Shown piece after piece: positions 60,465 through 64,000 of a stretch of DNA of 64,000 bases. The position numbers and the translations under genes were made by a program. Position 1 is the stretch's first letter, and each line of letters opens with the position of its first letter. The DNA is from Leisingera sp. SS27. Lineage in GTDB: Bacteria > Pseudomonadota > Alphaproteobacteria > Rhodobacterales > Rhodobacteraceae. The notes below the pieces were generated by a model. It worked only from the letters and a program-made list of their open reading frames with translations, was not told the DNA's origin and did not search any database. The stretch covers positions 62,001 to 126,000 of the forward strand of contig NZ_JAQNCY010000008.1 of assembly GCF_028368855.1 (NCBI RefSeq), given 5' to 3'.

Positions 60465-62756
60465 ATGAATAAGGCAATCACCGACGGTCTGCAGCTGATG
60501 CCCCCCGCCTTTGCGGATGGTCTGGGCGTCTGGTCCAGCGGCGACGGCACCCCGGGGTCTGACACCTATGATGGCGCCGTAAATGCGGTCTTTGTGGCGG
60601 CGGATGGCGATTTCGGCAGCTGTCTGGAAATGCAGAAGACCGAAAACACCCAGAAGCTGCGCTTCATGGGCCAGACACCGCTCACGCCGGGCTGCTATCT
60701 GCAGATCAAGGTCCGCATCAAGGCCATGAGCGGCGCGCTGCCTTCGGTCCGGGTTGCAGGCTGGGCGGCGGCGGCCGGCGGCGGCCATATCGGCGGCGTC
60801 ACCGAGTTTGCGCCGCAGGTGGCGCTCAGCACCTATGGCCAGGTGGTGGAGGTGACCGGCATCGTCGGCAGCGGCAGCCGCGGCGGCGTGGACATGCCCT
60901 GGGGCCGCGATGCAGCCTATGGCCACCTTGGCCTCGACCTCACCGGCGCTAACGGCGGCGTGGTGCGGATCGATGATATCGAGATCACCGACATCACCAG
61001 CGCCTTCCTGCGCGATATGCTGAGCGTGGTGGATGTCACCGACTATGGCGCGGTGGGCAACGGCAGTTTTGACTGCACCGCCGCGTTCGAGGCGGCCGAC
61101 GCCGCCGCCGACGGCCGCCGCATCCTGGTGCCTGCGGGGGAGTTCTATCTGGCCAGCACCGTGTCGCTGAACCACGAGGCGGTGTTTGAAGGCACGGTTG
61201 AGATGCCGGACAGCGCCATGCTGCTGCTGACCCGGAACTTTGATTTCCCCTCCTACGCCGCGGCTTTCGGGGATGAGGGGCTGGGCTTCCGGAAGGCGTT
61301 CCAGGCACTCTTGAACAACTCCGACCATGAATCGCTGGACCTGATGGGCCGCAAGATCACCGTCAGCGCCCCCATCGGCATGGCGGCGGCGGTGCCCAAC
61401 AAGACCTCCTATGCCACCCGCCGCATCATCCGCAACGGCCAGATCGAAGCCGCGGACAGCGCCGCCTGGGACACGCAGGTGGTGACGTCGCAGGCGACCT
61501 ACAGCGCTGCGGATGCCAAGAAGCTGACCAATGTCACCAATATTGCCAACATCGCCGTCGGCTCCCTGGTCGAGGGCGCTGGCGTGGGCCGCGAGGTTTA
61601 TGTCAGGTCCAAAAACACCGGCGCCGGCGAGCTGACCCTCAGCGCCGCGCTTTACGATGCCGAGGGCACCCAGAATTTCACATTCCGCGACTTCAAGTAC
61701 CTGGTGGACTTCAGCGGCTTCGGTTCGCTCAGCAAATTCGGCCTGCAGGACATCGAGTTCCAGTGCAACGGCCGCTGCAGCGCCGTGCGGCTTGCGCCCT
61801 CCGGCTCGGTCAACACCTTCGACAGCTGCTTCTTCTCCCGCCCGCTGGACCGCGGCATCACCTCCACCGGCACCGGCTGCCAGGGCGTTCTGATCGACAA
61901 TTGCCAGTTCCTGTCGAATGAAGACGCGCTGGATGTGCCGGACCGTGTCAGCATCGGCCTCAACGTCAATGCAAATGACTCCAAACTGCGCGGCAACCGC
62001 GCCACGCGGTTCCGGCACTTCGCTGTGCTGGGCGGCAGTTACAACACCGTGGCCGGCAACCACTTCTTTCAGGGCGATGCGGTGCCTAACGGGGTGCGCA
62101 CCGCCGGGCTGGTGCTGGCCTTCAACAACTGCACCTCCACCGTGTCGGACAACTACATCGACAATTGCTTCATCGAATGGACCAACGAGCGCGATACTAC
62201 GCCGGACTTCAACGGAGGGTTTTCTTTCAGCGCCCTTTCCATCACCGCCAATGTGTTCCTGTCGGGCGATGTGGCGCCCTGGTTCAGCTACATCGTCATC
62301 AAACCCTATGGCAGCGGCAACTTCCTGAACGGGGTCTCGGTGACCGGCAACAAGTTCCGCTCCCTGAACGGCACCATTGACCGCGCGGAACGGGTCGACA
62401 CCAGCTTTGCCAATCTGGATTTCAGCCGCTCCAAACACGTCGATTTCAGCGGCAACATGTACCATAACGTTGTGATCCAATCGGCCAACCCGCTGCGGCG
62501 TGTGCATAATCAGGCCTCGGCCGCCTCCACCTGGACCGTTGCCGCCGGCGGCGAGCTGCCGTTTGAGGGCCATGCGCGGTTTGTCGACAGCGTTGTGCCG
62601 ATTGGGGCGCTGCAGACCAGCGGCAATAGCACCCGCTATATCACCTCCTATGCAGAGGTCTCGCAGGGGGCGAACAACGACAATGTGAACCTGCGCTGGC
62701 CGGAGGCGGTCAAGGGGCAGGTGCAGCTGCTGATGCGGATGGACAGCGGGTCCTGA
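60465..62756 (+). CDS. Pectate-lyase-like beta-helix protein, possible GTA head-spike (GhsB-like)
   Basis: The 763-residue protein lacks a signal peptide. Residues 1-185 form an N-terminal domain (MNKAITDGLQLMPPAFADGL, WSSGDGTPGSDTYDGA, PLTPGCYLQIKVRIKAMSGA, LGLDLTGANGGVVRIDDIEI). From about residue 190, VDVTDYGAVGNGSFDCTAAF starts a GH28/pectate-lyase-like right-handed beta-helix with Asn/Asp-rich turns to about residue 680. The layout fits tail-spike or spike proteins of phages and of the Rhodobacterales gene transfer agent, where GhsB binds capsule; this is from recall and is a hypothesis. AGGAAAGGA precedes the ATG. No GTA capsid or tail genes are in the window. Confidence 0.8.
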   Translation: MNKAITDGLQLMPPAFADGLGVWSSGDGTPGSDTYDGAVNAVFVAADGDFGSCLEMQKTENTQKLRFMGQTPLTPGCYLQIKVRIKAMSGALPSVRVAGWAAAAGGGHIGGVTEFAPQVALSTYGQVVEVTGIVGSGSRGGVDMPWGRDAAYGHLGLDLTGANGGVVRIDDIEITDITSAFLRDMLSVVDVTDYGAVGNGSFDCTAAFEAADAAADGRRILVPAGEFYLASTVSLNHEAVFEGTVEMPDSAMLLLTRNFDFPSYAAAFGDEGLGFRKAFQALLNNSDHESLDLMGRKITVSAPIGMAAAVPNKTSYATRRIIRNGQIEAADSAAWDTQVVTSQATYSAADAKKLTNVTNIANIAVGSLVEGAGVGREVYVRSKNTGAGELTLSAALYDAEGTQNFTFRDFKYLVDFSGFGSLSKFGLQDIEFQCNGRCSAVRLAPSGSVNTFDSCFFSRPLDRGITSTGTGCQGVLIDNCQFLSNEDALDVPDRVSIGLNVNANDSKLRGNRATRFRHFAVLGGSYNTVAGNHFFQGDAVPNGVRTAGLVLAFNNCTSTVSDNYIDNCFIEWTNERDTTPDFNGGFSFSALSITANVFLSGDVAPWFSYIVIKPYGSGNFLNGVSVTGNKFRSLNGTIDRAERVDTSFANLDFSRSKHVDFSGNMYHNVVIQSANPLRRVHNQASAASTWTVAAGGELPFEGHARFVDSVVPIGALQTSGNSTRYITSYAEVSQGANNDNVNLRWPEAVKGQVQLLMRMDSGS

Positions 62757-62766
62757 CGCGATGGCC

Positions 62767-63252
62767 CTAATCGCCCGGCAGCAGATCTGCGGCGGCAAGG
62801 CGGAACGCCTTGCCAAAGCCGCCGTTCAGATGCGCTGCCGTGATTGTAAAGCGGACAAAGCTGAAATCGGCAAATTGCAGGTAGAGTTTGGCCTTCGGCT
62901 GATGCGCCAGATAGGCCGCGGCAACAGTATCATGGTCCGCGCTGTCACGCGGCACAAAGGCCGCCTCTGCCAGCAGGCTGAGCCGCGGGTGGGTCAGCGC
63001 GTCGCCCTTGGCGCCCGGCTCCCCCACCAGCAGCGAACAGGCGGGATGCTGCCGCAGCGCCTGCGTGTGCTGCGCCAGGTCAGAGATCAGGCTGATGGGA
63101 TGCCCTTGGGGGTCCAGACCAAAGGCCACCCGCGTCACCATCGGCTGGCCGTCTTCCAGCAGCACGCCAAGCGCGGCAAACCGGGCCCCGGTCATCAGGC
63201 CGCGGGCCATCCCGCGGGCTTGGTCATCGGTGGGGCGGATCACATCGGCCAT
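62767..63252 (-). CDS. HugZ-like pyridoxamine-phosphate-oxidase-fold protein
   Basis: The 161-residue protein begins MADVIRPTDDQARGMARGLM, then RFAALGVLLEDGQPMVTRVA, SLISDLAQHTQALRQHPACS and YLQFADFSFVRFTITAAHLN. This is the split-barrel HugZ/PNPOx family; HugZ proteins degrade haem in some bacteria, though others bind flavin. The long C-terminal helix and haem His of true HugZ are not obvious. It lies 42 bp downstream of the next gene on the same strand, so they may form an operon. Confidence 0.82.
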   Translation of the reverse strand: MADVIRPTDDQARGMARGLMTGARFAALGVLLEDGQPMVTRVAFGLDPQGHPISLISDLAQHTQALRQHPACSLLVGEPGAKGDALTHPRLSLLAEAAFVPRDSADHDTVAAAYLAHQPKAKLYLQFADFSFVRFTITAAHLNGGFGKAFRLAAADLLPGD

Positions 63253-63294
63253 GGCGCGCTTTCTGTTTTGTGCTGCCCGACCGGGTCAGCGGCT

Positions 63295-63954
63295 TCAGAA
63301 TTTCTGCCACAGCCCCAGCTTCAGGCCAAGGCTGCCCGCGCCGGCGGAGCGGCGCTCCACGCCGACGACCAGCTCGCGGCCGGTGCGCAAGGGATAGCGC
63401 AGCGACGGCGTCAGCGTGTAGGAAAACACCCCGCCATCCGGTTTGGAGGTCTCGATCTTGAGCATCGGGGCGGGTTTGCCGGGACGGTTCAAACCCAGGG
63501 TGGCGTCCAGTTTCCAGACTGCCGCCAGACCGCTGTTGCGCAGCTCATAGGCGGCGTCGATGGCCAGCCAGCCGCTGATGGTGCCGGTGTCGAAGCCGCG
63601 GCCATAGGACAGGGTGGCCTTCTGCATCATCATCCAAAGGCCGCGGTCATGATTGCCGCCAAAGGCGGCCTCTGCCGCCAGCCGGTAGCGCGCGCCCTCA
63701 TAAAGCGGCATCCGGGCAAAGATCAGCGCATGGCCGGACAGATCGCCGGACTGGTTCAGATCCACCCCCAGTGTCAGCTTGGGCGTGATGCCGTAGGCGC
63801 CGTAATAGCTCAGCTCGTGCTGTTCACCGCTGGCGGTCTGCCGGTAGCTGGCGCTGGCCGCGGCAAAGCCCTGGCCCGGTGTCTCAAGCCAAGCGCCGCC
63901 ATCCGCCGGCGGGGCCAGCAGCACGGCAAGACAGGCGGCAAAGGCAGGTCTCAT
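63295..63954 (-). CDS. Predicted outer membrane or envelope protein, unknown
   Basis: The 219-residue protein starts MRPAFAACLAVLLAPPADGG at 63952-63954, a plausible signal peptide, after ACGAGG. The rest (AAASASYRQTASGEQHELSY, YGAYGITPKLTLGVDLNQSG, SLRYPLRTGRELVVGVERRS, ending LGLWQKF) alternates as in a small beta-barrel and ends in Phe, the outer-membrane insertion signal. No family name is recognised. It is 42 bp upstream of the HugZ-like gene on the same strand. The right 46 bp of the window hold no gene. Confidence 0.7.
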   Translation of the reverse strand: MRPAFAACLAVLLAPPADGGAWLETPGQGFAAASASYRQTASGEQHELSYYGAYGITPKLTLGVDLNQSGDLSGHALIFARMPLYEGARYRLAAEAAFGGNHDRGLWMMMQKATLSYGRGFDTGTISGWLAIDAAYELRNSGLAAVWKLDATLGLNRPGKPAPMLKIETSKPDGGVFSYTLTPSLRYPLRTGRELVVGVERRSAGAGSLGLKLGLWQKF

Positions 63955-64000
63955 CCCGAAACCTCGTTGCGAGAGCTGCAAGGGTTCGGCTTTATGGTTA

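Noticed and set aside
60465-62756. Prophage island at the spike-like gene
   Set aside because: No integrase, capsid, terminase or tail gene is near; flanking genes are ordinary core genes, so a GTA-like stray gene was preferred.
60324-62816. An 830-codon ORF opposite the beta-helix protein
   Set aside because: It is composed of low-complexity His/Gly/Val sequence caused by codon bias of the real gene on the other strand.

Overview
The window looks like chromosomal DNA from a marine alphaproteobacterium of the Rhodobacteraceae (Roseobacter group, in the Leisingera/Phaeobacter/Ruegeria neighbourhood). It is G+C-rich and densely packed, with many 1-8 bp gene overlaps. It carries an RpoH-II type heat-shock sigma factor, a class I lysyl-tRNA synthetase, a long mreBCD-mrdA-rodA cluster and several families common in this group. 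No rRNA, tRNA, insertion sequence, CRISPR array or integrase was seen. Nearly everything is core or near-core metabolism; the clearest accessory stretch is 44.7-50.6 kb. The genus is inferred from gene content, not from a marker comparison.

Layout. 0-12.4 kb: the start of a YifB/ComM ATPase gene (runs off the left edge), a glutathione S-transferase, a cobalamin pair (cobC-like, cobU), rpoH, a ChaN-like protein, coaBC, dut, a MoeB/ThiF-like E1 enzyme with a membrane anchor, an M3 peptidase, a ghrA-like reductase, a VOC protein and a LysR regulator. 12.4-22.1 kb: the rod-shape cluster on the minus strand, a lysozyme-like secreted protein, rlmJ and a class III adenylate cyclase-TPR protein. 22.1-24 kb: leuA behind a newly read leucine-rich leader peptide with a hairpin. 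24-35.3 kb: a universal stress protein with an AGCS symporter, a MocR-type regulator divergent from a PNPOx-like protein, an 18-repeat MORN protein, nadE, an FAD oxidoreductase, DUF1801 and gltX. 35.5-44.7 kb: DUF2254, a GGCT-like protein, an NsrR-like Rrf2 regulator with an FNR-type box, an FtsX-like ABC pair divergent from a GDSL esterase, csp, a YkuD L,D-transpeptidase, an outer-membrane-like protein and trxC. 44.7-50.6 kb: two paralogous small membrane proteins, a DUF4157 protein, a secreted protein coupled to ettA, and a predicted M15 peptidase followed by an Imm11/DUF1629-like gene. 50.7-64 kb: nadD, an EamA transporter, dacB, a GNAT enzyme, an HxlR regulator facing a cysteine-synthase-like enzyme, a Tat-exported cyclase-family protein, DUF2513, TerB-like, lysK, DUF4864, a beta-helix protein resembling gene-transfer-agent head spikes, a HugZ-like protein and a final outer-membrane-like protein.

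How genes work together. Cell-wall functions recur: MreBCD, PBP2, RodA, the lysozyme-like protein, YkuD, DacB and the M15 protein. Two NAD-synthesis genes (nadD, nadE) lie about 19 kb apart. Translation genes (gltX, lysK, ettA, rlmJ) are scattered. Regulation is readable at four places: the leuA leader, the HxlR inverted repeats, the MocR intergenic region and the FNR-like box before the Rrf2 gene. A short interspersed repeat of about 30 bp with a mini-hairpin and a T-rich tail occurs three times between genes.

The most interesting leads are the leuA leader with its possibly leaderless start, the M15/Imm11-like tandem, the GTA-spike-like beta-helix protein, the interspersed repeat and the tandem HxlR operators. 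All functional statements rest on reading the sequence and on family knowledge; no database search was run.
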